From contig NZ_JBHULS010000002.1 in NCBI RefSeq assembly GCF_042684585.1, positions 186,001 to 250,000 on the forward strand: a stretch of DNA of 64,000 nucleotides, in the 5' to 3' direction. Origin of the DNA: Algorimicrobium sediminis. Lineage in GTDB: Bacteria; Bacteroidota; Bacteroidia; Flavobacteriales; Flavobacteriaceae. The translations under genes and the position numbers were made by a program. Below are positions 53,637 to 61,878 of the stretch, piece after piece (the first letter of the stretch is position 1; each line of letters starts with the position of its first letter). The notes below the pieces were generated by a model. The model searched no databases. It was not told the DNA's origin and saw nothing but the letters and a program-made list of their open reading frames with translations.

Positions 53637-54965
53637 TTGAAAACTCAACTTGCTTGCCTCCTGTTATGCCTCCTATTGGTTACCTGTTCTAAAGATACAG
53701 AAATTACTGATGGACCAAATTCAGGCTACGTTAGTAAAACAGTTGTCACCAAGGGCGGTTCTAAAAATGACAGCGCACAGTCGGTTGTAAAAACATCCGA
53801 TGGTGGTTACGCTATTTTAGGCTTTACACAAAGTTCCGATGGCGATGTTAGCCACAAACAAAATGATAGTTACGATTATTGGGTGTTAAAATACGCAAGC
53901 AACCACACTTTACAATGGTCCAAAACTTATGGGGGCTCTGGTGACGATCGTGGTGAGCATATAATTGAAACCCAAGATGGTGGTTTTGCTATTTTAGGTT
54001 ATAGCACGAGTAACGATGGTGATGTTAGCCTAAACGCTGGCGCACAAGATTACTGGCTGGCAAAACTAGACAATTTAGGCAACCTACTTTGGCAAAAATC
54101 CTACGGGTATATTGGTGCCGATTTAGGCAAATCTGTTATGCAAACGCCAGATGGCGGCTATTTTATAACTGGCGTTTTAGACGTTACAGCATCGGGTGGC
54201 GCAGGCAATACAAAGCAAGCAAACCAACGTCATGCAGGCGGCGATTATTGGGTGTTAAAGTTAGACAACCAAGGAACTATTGAATGGAGTAAATATTACG
54301 GTGGTAGTTTTACAGACACACCATACGATGCCGTTAAATTAGCCGATGGCGGTTATATTCTAATAGGCTCATCTGATAGCGACGATGTAGATATAAACAA
54401 CAATATTGGTACATACGATTTCTGGATTGTACGCATTTCTGAAACAGGCAGTATTGTGTGGGAAAAAAATTTTGGCGGTACACAAATAGACGAAGCTAGA
54501 GGTATTTTGGCCGTAAATAATAATAGTTTCTTTGTAATTGGCGACACCCGAAGCAGCGACAACCAGGTTTCTAATAATTTAGGTGCAGCCGATTTATGGT
54601 TGATAAACATAAACTTGGACGGTAATCTTATTTGGGAAAAAACTTTTGGTGGCAGTAATTTTGATGCCGGCAAATCCATTTCCAAAGGATTAAATAATAA
54701 CTATATTTTGGCAGGTAATTCGCGCAGCGCCAATGGCAATTTAACCCAAAACAAAGGACAGAATGATGCCTGGCTACTTCAAGTAGATGGAAATGGCAAC
54801 ATTCAAAAACAAATTAGTGTTGGTGGCTCGGAAATAGATTCGTTTTCAAGCGCCGTACAACTAGATAATAATACGATTATTGCTGTTGGCCAGTCCAGCA
54901 GCTCCGATGGCGACATTCCAGAAAACAAAGGATTTTCAGATTTATTAATTTTACAATTACAATGA
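53637..54965 (+). CDS. Lipoprotein beta-propeller built of DGG-Y repeats
   Basis: 442 residues starting at a TTG; no ATG is available near the signal peptide, and TTG gives a perfect lipoprotein start (MKTQLACLLLCLLLVTC, Cys17). The rest is about seven copies of a repeat of roughly 55 residues, of the form DGGYAILGxTxSxDGDV ... DYWVLKLD ... W-K-YGGS. This pattern, common in Bacteroidota surface proteins, should fold as a seven-bladed propeller. No catalytic residues seen. It overlaps the mbnP start by 4 nt (ATGA), so translation is coupled. The ligand is unknown; a docking or sensing role for the MbnP/MbnH pair is a guess. Confidence 0.8.
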   Translation: MKTQLACLLLCLLLVTCSKDTEITDGPNSGYVSKTVVTKGGSKNDSAQSVVKTSDGGYAILGFTQSSDGDVSHKQNDSYDYWVLKYASNHTLQWSKTYGGSGDDRGEHIIETQDGGFAILGYSTSNDGDVSLNAGAQDYWLAKLDNLGNLLWQKSYGYIGADLGKSVMQTPDGGYFITGVLDVTASGGAGNTKQANQRHAGGDYWVLKLDNQGTIEWSKYYGGSFTDTPYDAVKLADGGYILIGSSDSDDVDINNNIGTYDFWIVRISETGSIVWEKNFGGTQIDEARGILAVNNNSFFVIGDTRSSDNQVSNNLGAADLWLININLDGNLIWEKTFGGSNFDAGKSISKGLNNNYILAGNSRSANGNLTQNKGQNDAWLLQVDGNGNIQKQISVGGSEIDSFSSAVQLDNNTIIAVGQSSSSDGDIPENKGFSDLLILQLQ

Positions 54966-55732
54966 AACATATTTTAACCATAACATGTATCGCAGTCCTA
55001 CTACTTTCCTGTAGCACCGATCAGGATGATAATCTGGATCCGGGCAAAGCACCCGTTGCAATTACGTTTCAGTTTACACATAACTGGGACGATGTTTTAG
55101 TTACCAACAGCAGTATTAATAACAGTATTTTTACCAATGCACATGGCGAAACTATGACGATTACACGCTTGCGTTATCTGATATCTGGATTTCAGTTAAT
55201 TCACGAAAACGGCACAACTTATAATTTTGATGGTTATAAATTCACCGATTTAAGTACCCCCGAAAGCTATAATTTTACACCACAAAGCAATAGCATCCCC
55301 AAGGGGCGTTACACCTTAAAATTTATCTGGGGCTTTAATGCCGACACCAATTTGGATGGAGCCTATCCAGAATTAAACAGTGCTTCTTGGAATTGGCCAG
55401 CCATGCTTGGTGGCGGATACCACTTTTTACAAATGGACGGTATGTATAATGTAAATACCATGGCTAAACCATATAATTTTCACAACGGCACCGCACGGGT
55501 TAGCGCTGGTGTCTTTGAACAAAATTTTGCAGAAATAACGCTTAACACACCAATAACTATTACAAACAGTGGCCTCATTTCCGTTAACATGAATTTAGCT
55601 GAATTTTTTAAAAACCCAAATACGTGGAACTTAAACAATTTAGATACTAATTTAATGCCAAATTATCAAGCACAAAAAATGATGCAAGCCAATGTGCAAA
55701 GTGTTTTTTCTTTAGGAACCAATACCCCATAA
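54962..55732 (+). CDS. MbnP-family lipoprotein (copper-binding partner of MbnH)
   Basis: 256 residues. The lipobox VLLLSC gives Cys17. The mature part shows the MbnP pattern: TFQFTHNWDD near the start, TRLRYLISGFQLI, a WGFNADTNLDG segment and SWNWPAMLGGGYHFLQMDG, where family members typically have an aromatic-rich W-x-W segment. In methanotrophs MbnP binds copper after the di-heme enzyme MbnH oxidises one of its tryptophans to kynurenine. Here an MbnH-like gene follows 12 nt later, the family's usual partnership. Which Trp would be modified, and copper binding in this protein, are inferences. Confidence 0.85.
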   Translation: MKHILTITCIAVLLLSCSTDQDDNLDPGKAPVAITFQFTHNWDDVLVTNSSINNSIFTNAHGETMTITRLRYLISGFQLIHENGTTYNFDGYKFTDLSTPESYNFTPQSNSIPKGRYTLKFIWGFNADTNLDGAYPELNSASWNWPAMLGGGYHFLQMDGMYNVNTMAKPYNFHNGTARVSAGVFEQNFAEITLNTPITITNSGLISVNMNLAEFFKNPNTWNLNNLDTNLMPNYQAQKMMQANVQSVFSLGTNTP

Positions 55733-55744
55733 AAACCCAATCTC

Positions 55745-56815
55745 ATGCCAAAAATAAATAACACCTTTTTCCTAGTTTTTTGTTTCCTCATTTTAGCATG
55801 TAGTAAGGACGACACGGAGTCCTATGTAAATCAACCAACACCGTTACCACTAAATATTCCGCCGCTTTTTGAGCAATTAATTATAAATCCGGTAATTCCC
55901 ATTGACAATCCGCAAACAGTTGAGGGCGTTGCTCTCGGGAAAAAATTATTTTTCGACCCCATATTATCGGTAAACAATACCGTATCCTGCGCATCATGCC
56001 ATAGTCCAGAGGCAGCGTTTTCCGATAATGCACGTTTTAGCACTGGTGTAAACGGGTTAACTGGCAACAGAAACTCCATGCCTTTATTTAATTTAGCATG
56101 GAATTACGATGAAAAATTTTTCTGGGATGGCAGGTCTTTTAGTTTAGAACATCAAGCTATCCAACCCGTTCAGAATCCAAAAGAAATGGGCAGTAACTGG
56201 CAGGATGTTATAACCCGATTAAGAAACCATCCAGAATACCCCGCCCTATTTTCGGCAGCCTTTGGAGACAATCCCATAAACCGTCGCCTTGTTACTAAAG
56301 CCATTGCGCAGTTTGAACGAACCTTAATTTCGGCTAATTCAAAATTCGACAAATACCTGCTTGGTCAAGCAACCTTAACCCCACAAGAAGAAAATGGCTT
56401 ACAAGTTTTTATGGATGAAGACAGGGGCGATTGTTTCCATTGCCATGGTAACCCCAATAATCCTTTATGGACTAATAACAACTTCCACAACAATGGCCTA
56501 GATGCCACATTTACAGATTTAGGTTTGGGCGCCGTAACAGGCGATCCTGCGGACAACGGTAAATTTAAGTCGCCTTCCTTAAGAAATTTAGCCTACACCG
56601 CACCTTTTATGCACGATGGCCGTTTTACCACGCTGGACGAAGTTATTAATCATTACAGCGAAGGCTTGCAAAACTCGCCAACCATCGATCCGTTAATGAA
56701 GAAAGTAGCACAAGGCGGCGTTCAACTTTCAGAGCAGGATAAAGCCGATTTAAAAGCTTTTCTATTAACACTTTCAGACCCGTCTTTTCTTACCAATCCA
56801 GACTATACTAATTAA
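55745..56815 (+). CDS. Di-heme cytochrome c peroxidase/MauG family lipoprotein, MbnH-like
   Basis: 356 residues. The lipobox FLILAC gives Cys19, so it is membrane-bound rather than soluble. Two c-heme sites: Cys82-x-x-Cys85-His86 (CASCH) and Cys230-x-x-Cys233-His234 (CFHCH), the di-heme layout of bacterial cytochrome c peroxidase and MauG. GVALGKKLFFDPILS, FWDGRSFSLEHQA and PFMHDGRFTTLDEVI are family landmarks. Following mbnP directly, it probably oxidises MbnP (MbnH role); a plain peroxidase function cannot be excluded. Last gene of the operon; no clear terminator stem follows. Confidence 0.88.
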   Translation: MPKINNTFFLVFCFLILACSKDDTESYVNQPTPLPLNIPPLFEQLIINPVIPIDNPQTVEGVALGKKLFFDPILSVNNTVSCASCHSPEAAFSDNARFSTGVNGLTGNRNSMPLFNLAWNYDEKFFWDGRSFSLEHQAIQPVQNPKEMGSNWQDVITRLRNHPEYPALFSAAFGDNPINRRLVTKAIAQFERTLISANSKFDKYLLGQATLTPQEENGLQVFMDEDRGDCFHCHGNPNNPLWTNNNFHNNGLDATFTDLGLGAVTGDPADNGKFKSPSLRNLAYTAPFMHDGRFTTLDEVINHYSEGLQNSPTIDPLMKKVAQGGVQLSEQDKADLKAFLLTLSDPSFLTNPDYTN

Positions 56816-56921
56816 AAAATAAAGTCTAAAATATGTGGTAAAATAAGTTATAATATGTATATTTTCAGTACCTTATAACCACAAAAAGTTTTCACAATAC
56901 AAGTATAACAAATATTTATAG

Positions 56922-56952
56922 TAGCATATATTAATATCATATTAGCATATAT
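56922..56952. repeat. Two direct repeats TAGCATATAT, 21 bp apart, upstream of suf
   Basis: TAGCATATAT at 56922-56931 and again at 56943-56952. The 21-bp period equals two helix turns, so a dimeric regulator could bind one DNA face. The repeats end 21 nt before the -7 box TATATTTG (56974-56981) of the suf locus, overlapping the expected -33 region. Confidence 0.55.
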
Positions 56953-56973
56953 GGTAATGCTTGCTTTATGTTG

Positions 56974-56981
56974 TATATTTG
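56974..56981 (+). promoter_or_regulatory. Candidate -7 element of the suf locus
   Basis: TATATTTG, full match, 32 nt before the sufA-like ATG. No TTTG at normal spacing; the TAGCATATAT repeats occupy that position, as at activator-dependent promoters. Confidence 0.55.
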
Positions 56982-57013
56982 CAGGACTATTTAGAGCAAA
57001 TCTAATTTAAATT

Positions 57014-57343
57014 ATGATAAAAGTATCTGAAACAGCAAAAAAGAAAGTAATTGAGCTTATGGCTGAAGATGGTTTTAACGCCAACACCGATTACGTTCGT
57101 GTAGCAGTTAAAAGCGGCGGATGCTCGGGTTTGTCCTATGATTTAAAATTTGACAACAGCCAAGCAGATGGCGATAAAGTTTTTGAAGACAATGGTGTGC
57201 GCATCATTATCGATAAAAAAAGCTTTTTATATTTAATTGGTACAACACTGGAATATTCTGGTGGTTTAAACGGTACTGGATTCGTTTTTAACAATCCAAA
57301 TGCCAACAGAACTTGTGGTTGTGGCGAATCGTTTTCGCTTTAA
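57014..57343 (+). CDS. sufA: A-type iron-sulfur carrier protein (SufA/IscA/HesB family)
   Basis: 109 residues. The three conserved cysteines are Cys37 (GGCSG), Cys101 and Cys103 (TCGCGESF), which hold a labile cluster passed to target proteins. Length and the C-terminal CGCG motif are standard. It is the first gene of the suf locus but is set apart from sufB by 319 nt with hairpins. In the cytoplasm it receives clusters from SufBCD. Confidence 0.94.
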   Translation: MIKVSETAKKKVIELMAEDGFNANTDYVRVAVKSGGCSGLSYDLKFDNSQADGDKVFEDNGVRIIIDKKSFLYLIGTTLEYSGGLNGTGFVFNNPNANRTCGCGESFSL

Positions 57344-57662
57344 CAATTACAAAACCAAGGCCCACAAGTGTGGGAAAAAGCTAAAATGAGGGCATTAGCG
57401 TACAAACTGCTAAAACCAATAAAAGCACCTCTGGGTTTCATTGCAGTGGTTACAGAAAAAACTAAACTATGGCTAACACCCAGAAAAATCTCTTACTAAA
57501 TTTATAAAAGGAGATTTTAAAATTTGAAAACTGGTAGTAAAACGGTTAAACAACCATACTTACTACCCGTTTTTTGAATTATTTATTTAAGAATACCTTT
57601 CAAAGAGGGCAAGTTAGCAAAGCCTAACCTCTTTTTAAGTATGAATACTAAACTGTGAATCA
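57344..57662 (+). promoter_or_regulatory. 319-nt sufA-sufB spacer with a terminator-like stem, a second stem and a candidate internal promoter
   Basis: A 37-codon ORF (57386-57499, MRALAYKLLKP...) is present but unsupported. At 57527-57573, AAAAC.GGTAGTAA pairs with TTACTACC.GTTTT (13 bp, one mismatch) around an inner GGTT/AACC, followed by T6: a good intrinsic terminator or attenuator. Then TTTG (57573-57576), 17 nt, TACCTTTC (57594-57601, one mismatch to TAnnTTTG) makes a candidate promoter. A last stem, AAAGAG/CTCTTT with GTTAG/CTAAC, spans 57602-57634 before the sufB ATG. Confidence 0.5.
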
Positions 57663-59108
57663 ATGAAGTATACTGAAGACGATTTAAGAGAAGAACTAAA
57701 AACCAAAGAATACGAATACGGTTTTTATACAGATATAGAGTCCGATACCTTTCCAAACGGCTTAAATGAAGAAGTGGTTCGGGCCATTTCCAAACGCAAA
57801 GAGGAACCCGAGTGGATGACAGAATGGCGCTTACAAGCCTACCGTATTTGGGAACAAATGGAAGAACCAGAATGGGCTAACGTAACTTACGAAAAACCTA
57901 AATTCCAGGATATTTCGTACTATTCAGCACCTAACAGCAAGCCAAAATACAATAGTTTGGATGAGGTAGATCCCGAGCTTTTAGAAACCTTCAAAAAGTT
58001 GGGTATTTCTATAGACGAACAAAAAAAACTTGCCAATGTAGCCATGGATGTGGTTGTAGATTCGGTTTCGGTAGCCACAACCTTCAAAAAAACCTTGGGC
58101 GAAAAAGGTATTATTTTCATGAGTATTTCCGAGGCTATCCAAAAACATCCAGATTTGGTTAAAAAATACATTGGATCTGTTGTACCGCAAAAAGACAATT
58201 TTTATGCGGCATTAAATTCTGCTGTATTTAGCGATGGCTCGTTTTGCTATATTCCAAAAGGTGTAAAATGCCCTATGGAACTGTCAACTTATTTTCGCAT
58301 AAATCAAGCAGGCACAGGTCAATTTGAAAGAACATTAGTAATTGCAGACGAAGGTAGTTATGTAAGTTACCTTGAAGGTTGTACCGCTCCAAGCAGAGAC
58401 GAAAACCAACTGCACGCTGCCGTAGTAGAACTAATTGCTTTGGACGATGCCGAAATAAAATATTCTACAGTTCAAAACTGGTACCCAGGTAATGCCGAAG
58501 GTAAAGGCGGTGTTTACAACTTTGTAACCAAGCGAGGACTTTGCGAGAAAAATGCAAAAATTTCTTGGACTCAAGTAGAAACAGGTTCAGCTATAACTTG
58601 GAAATACCCAAGTTGTGTATTAAAAGGAGACAATTCTGTTGGCGAATTTTACTCTATTGCCGTGACCAATAATTTTCAGCAAGCAGACACGGGAACCAAA
58701 ATGATTCATTTAGGCAACAACACCAAATCTACTATCATTTCAAAAGGTATTTCAGCTGGTAAATCGCAAAACTCATACAGAGGTTTAGTACAAATAGGGG
58801 CGCGCGCTAAAAATGCCCGAAACTTTTCGCAATGCGATAGTTTGTTAATGGGCAACGAGTGTGGCGCTCATACCTTCCCGTACATTGAAGCCAAAAATAA
58901 ATCGGCCATAATAGAACACGAGGCAACAACCAGTAAAATTGGTGAAGATCAAATATTTTATTGTAACTCGCGCGGTATCGACACCGAAAAAGCTATTGCC
59001 CTTATTGTAAATGGTTTTAGTAAAGAAGTATTAAATAAATTACCCATGGAGTTTGCTGTAGAAGCCCAAAAACTTCTGGAAATTAGTTTAGAAGGTTCCG
59101 TAGGTTAA
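57663..59108 (+). CDS. sufB: Fe-S cluster scaffold subunit SufB
   Basis: 481 residues, the normal SufB length, with the N-terminal FYTDIESDTFPNGLNEE, the central SYVSYLEGCTAP containing the conserved Cys, and the beta-helix core (KGISAGKSQNSYRGLVQIG, ARNFSQCDSLLMG). It forms the SufBC2D scaffold on which clusters are built from SufS-derived sulfur and iron. Start at 57663 follows the stem-rich spacer. Next on the same strand: a lipoprotein gene and sufC. Confidence 0.96.
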   Translation: MKYTEDDLREELKTKEYEYGFYTDIESDTFPNGLNEEVVRAISKRKEEPEWMTEWRLQAYRIWEQMEEPEWANVTYEKPKFQDISYYSAPNSKPKYNSLDEVDPELLETFKKLGISIDEQKKLANVAMDVVVDSVSVATTFKKTLGEKGIIFMSISEAIQKHPDLVKKYIGSVVPQKDNFYAALNSAVFSDGSFCYIPKGVKCPMELSTYFRINQAGTGQFERTLVIADEGSYVSYLEGCTAPSRDENQLHAAVVELIALDDAEIKYSTVQNWYPGNAEGKGGVYNFVTKRGLCEKNAKISWTQVETGSAITWKYPSCVLKGDNSVGEFYSIAVTNNFQQADTGTKMIHLGNNTKSTIISKGISAGKSQNSYRGLVQIGARAKNARNFSQCDSLLMGNECGAHTFPYIEAKNKSAIIEHEATTSKIGEDQIFYCNSRGIDTEKAIALIVNGFSKEVLNKLPMEFAVEAQKLLEISLEGSVG

Positions 59109-59165
59109 TAAAATGCAAACCATTAATTAGGCAAAAACACCCTCTTTTTACCCAATTTAAACACT

Positions 59166-59597
59166 ATGAAACACTTAGCATTCTTTTTTATTATTGCACT
59201 GGTCTTTACGGCTTGTAAAAATGACAAAACCCAAACAACAGACCTCCAGGCTACCGATAAAATTATTTTAGATAGCGGCAACCAAGCTGGCAAAACACCA
59301 GACGGATTAACCCTTTTTAACGGTGATTTTATTTACTATGCCGATGCAGCGGTTTTACAAACCAAACAAGATATTTATGGTGTTATTGCCAACAACAAAA
59401 TGACCGAACTAAACACCATGGCAGAAGCTTTTAAAAAAGAAGCCACAGATTATGTTACGGTATCTGTAAGGGGACATCTTAAACCAAAACCTGAAAATGA
59501 AGAAGGCTGGCCTTTTCGAATTGAAATAAAAGAAATTTTAAGCGTTTCAGCACCTAATCCTGAAACCAATAATGTAGTTAAACTGGAATCCAAATAA
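59166..59597 (+). CDS. Lipoprotein with NlpE C-terminal-like (OB) domain, inside the suf operon
   Basis: 143 residues. The lipobox LVFTAC gives Cys17. Residues about 50-135 (GDFIYYADAAVLQTK, YGVIANNKMTELNTMAEAF, VTVSVRGHLKPKPENEEGW) resemble the C-terminal OB-type domain of NlpE by eye: a Met/Tyr-ADAA opening, then an AExF helix and a V-x-G-HL strand. That match is my inference. It lies between sufB and sufC, one base before the sufC ATG, so it is translationally coupled to it. An outer-membrane lipoprotein in a cytosolic Fe-S operon is unexpected; an envelope stress link is possible. Confidence 0.7.
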   Translation: MKHLAFFFIIALVFTACKNDKTQTTDLQATDKIILDSGNQAGKTPDGLTLFNGDFIYYADAAVLQTKQDIYGVIANNKMTELNTMAEAFKKEATDYVTVSVRGHLKPKPENEEGWPFRIEIKEILSVSAPNPETNNVVKLESK

Positions 59598-59598
59598 C

Positions 59599-60351
59599 AT
59601 GTTAAAAATAAACAACTTACACGCAAGTGTTAACGACAAAGCAATATTAAAAGGTATAAACCTAGAAGTAAAACCAGGTGAAGTACACGCCATTATGGGC
59701 CCAAATGGTTCAGGTAAAAGTACATTAGCCTCTGTTATTGCTGGTAAAGAAGAATACGAAGTTACCGAAGGCTCCATTTCGCTAGAAAACGAAATTATAG
59801 ACGAACTGGCTGCCGAAGAGCGCGCGCACAAAGGTGTGTTTTTATCATTCCAGTACCCAGTAGAAATTCCTGGCGTATCGGTTACTAATTTTATAAAAAC
59901 CGCTATAAACGAAACGCGAAAATCTAAAGGCCTGGAAGACATGCCTGCCAACGAAATGCTAAAAATGATTCGCGAAAAAGCCGAATTATTAGAAATAGAT
60001 CGCAAATTTTTATCACGTTCTTTAAACGAAGGGTTTTCTGGTGGTGAAAAAAAGCGAAATGAAATTTTTCAAATGGCCATGTTAGAACCAAAATTAGCAA
60101 TTCTGGATGAAACAGATTCTGGATTGGATATTGATGCCCTGCGTATTGTTGCCAATGGTGTGAACAAACTAAAAAGCAAAGATAATTCTGTAATTGTTAT
60201 TACGCACTACCAGCGCTTATTGGATTATATCGTTCCCGATTTTGTGCATGTATTGCATAATGGGCGTATTGTTAAAACGGGCGGCAAAGAACTGGCGCAC
60301 GAACTTGAAGAAAAAGGCTACGATTGGATTAAAGAGTCCGTAAACGCCTAA
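59599..60351 (+). CDS. sufC: Fe-S assembly ATPase SufC
   Basis: 250 residues of an ABC-type ATPase. Walker A GPNGSGKST, Q-loop SFQYPVEIPG, signature SGGEKKR, Walker B LAILDETDSGLD, and the H-loop VITHYQR. It drives the SufBCD scaffold. Starts one base after the lipoprotein stop, 89 nt or more before sufD. Length and motifs are fully typical. Confidence 0.96.
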   Translation: MLKINNLHASVNDKAILKGINLEVKPGEVHAIMGPNGSGKSTLASVIAGKEEYEVTEGSISLENEIIDELAAEERAHKGVFLSFQYPVEIPGVSVTNFIKTAINETRKSKGLEDMPANEMLKMIREKAELLEIDRKFLSRSLNEGFSGGEKKRNEIFQMAMLEPKLAILDETDSGLDIDALRIVANGVNKLKSKDNSVIVITHYQRLLDYIVPDFVHVLHNGRIVKTGGKELAHELEEKGYDWIKESVNA

Positions 60352-60464
60352 CTATAACACCCAGCCTAGCTGTAAACCTATCGACTTTGCACAATTAAAA
60401 ATATAATACCCCCATTTTTAAACCTGCAAGGCACCATTACATGGGCTATAGAAAACGAACACAC

Positions 60465-61778
60465 ATGGAATTAAAAGATAAATTAGTATCCGCATTTATG
60501 GCCCTGGAAGACCGATTAGATATCGACTCGCCAGTACATGACATTAGAACCGAAGCCATAAAAACGTTTGAAACCGTGGGTTTCCCTGGAAAAAAAGACG
60601 AAGCATGGAAATACACATCCTTAAAAAATGTTTTAAAACACAATTATAGTGTGTTTCCAAAGCAAGAAACCACAATAGATTACCAGGATGTAAAAAAGTA
60701 TTTTATTCACGATATAGATACCTATAAAATAGTTTTTGTGGACGGTAAGTATTCCTCTTATTTATCTGAAACTACGCACGAAGGTATAGACGTATGCCTA
60801 ATGTCCTCGGCTTTAAACAAACCTAAATACCGTTTAATTATTGAAAATTACTTCAATAAAATAGCTAATAAAGATAGCTTAACGGCGCTAAATACCGCTT
60901 TTTCGCAAGAAGGTGCCTATATTCATATTCCTAAAAACAAATTAGTAGCGAAACCCATTCAAATTATTCATTTTGCTACAGGAAACGAATCTAGCCTAAT
61001 GTTACAGCCCCGCAATTTAATTGTGGTCGATGAAAATTCGCATGTACAAATTATAGAACGACACCAAAGCTTAACAGATAATCCGGTGTTAACTAACAGC
61101 GTTACAGAAATTTTTGCCAACAAACGCGCCATTGTAGATTATTATAAAATCCAAAATGACCATGCGCAAGCTTCTTTAATAGACAACACTTTTATTAATC
61201 AGAAGCGCGAAAGTCATGCCGCTGTACACACCTTTTCCTTTGGTGGCAAACTAACCAGAAACAACCTGAACTTTTACCAAAATGGCGAGCGTATAGATTC
61301 CACCCTTAAAGGAGTAACTATTATAGGCGACAAGCAACATGTGGATCACAATACGTTGGTACACCATATTGAGCCAAATTGCGAGAGCCACCAGGATTAT
61401 AAAGGTATTTTTGCCGATAATGCTACCGGCGTTTTCAACGGTAAAGTACTCGTTAATAAAGAAGCGCAAAAAACCAATGCATTTCAAGCCAACAACAATA
61501 TTTTAATTAGCGACAAAGCTAGTATAAATACCAAGCCACAATTAGAAATTTTTGCAGACGATGTAAAATGTTCCCATGGCTGTACCATTGGCCAGCTAGA
61601 CGAAAGCGCTATGTTTTACATGCGTTCCAGAGGCATACCAGAAAAGGAAGCCAAAGCCTTGTTAATGTTTGCCTTTAGCAATAACGTTTTAAGCTCCGTT
61701 AAAATTCCTGAAATTAAACAACGAATAACTAATATTATTGCCAAAAAATTAGGCGTTAATATTGGTTTCGATTTATAA
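60465..61778 (+). CDS. sufD: Fe-S assembly protein SufD
   Basis: 437 residues from the ATG at 60465 (MELKDKLVSAFMALE), which is where I would expect flavobacterial homologues to begin. An in-frame ATG at 60441 adds eight basic residues and is less likely. The core has the beta-helix of SufB/SufD (TLKGVTIIGDKQHVDHNT, GIFADNATGVFNGKV) and the HGCTIGQLDESAMFYMRSRG segment near the C-terminus. It pairs with SufB in the SufBC2D scaffold. It lies between sufC and sufS. Confidence 0.94.
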   Translation: MELKDKLVSAFMALEDRLDIDSPVHDIRTEAIKTFETVGFPGKKDEAWKYTSLKNVLKHNYSVFPKQETTIDYQDVKKYFIHDIDTYKIVFVDGKYSSYLSETTHEGIDVCLMSSALNKPKYRLIIENYFNKIANKDSLTALNTAFSQEGAYIHIPKNKLVAKPIQIIHFATGNESSLMLQPRNLIVVDENSHVQIIERHQSLTDNPVLTNSVTEIFANKRAIVDYYKIQNDHAQASLIDNTFINQKRESHAAVHTFSFGGKLTRNNLNFYQNGERIDSTLKGVTIIGDKQHVDHNTLVHHIEPNCESHQDYKGIFADNATGVFNGKVLVNKEAQKTNAFQANNNILISDKASINTKPQLEIFADDVKCSHGCTIGQLDESAMFYMRSRGIPEKEAKALLMFAFSNNVLSSVKIPEIKQRITNIIAKKLGVNIGFDL

Positions 61779-61878
61779 TTTTTACCCAGCCAATAGCCTT
61801 GTTAAAAGCTATTGGCGGTAAAAAGGAAAATCGGATAGCTCTATTTTGAAACAAAACAGCCATTATTACCAAGACATT

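Noticed and set aside
52135..56815. Methanobactin (chalkophore) biosynthesis locus
   Set aside because: No precursor peptide, MbnB/MbnC or TonB receptor gene is next to the MbnP/MbnH pair, so only the partner proteins are supported.
57361..57374. CCCACA/TGTGGG stem directly after sufA as its terminator
   Set aside because: On the plus strand it is followed by an A-run, not a T-run. The stem at 57527-57573 with T6 is a better candidate.
57386..57499. 37-codon ORF in the sufA-sufB spacer
   Set aside because: No family resemblance, no start signal, and it overlaps a region better explained by RNA structure. Mentioned in the spacer entry only.
60441..60464. Upstream ATG as start of sufD
   Set aside because: It adds a basic extension (MGYRKRTH) not expected in the family; MELKDKL at 60465 is the normal start.
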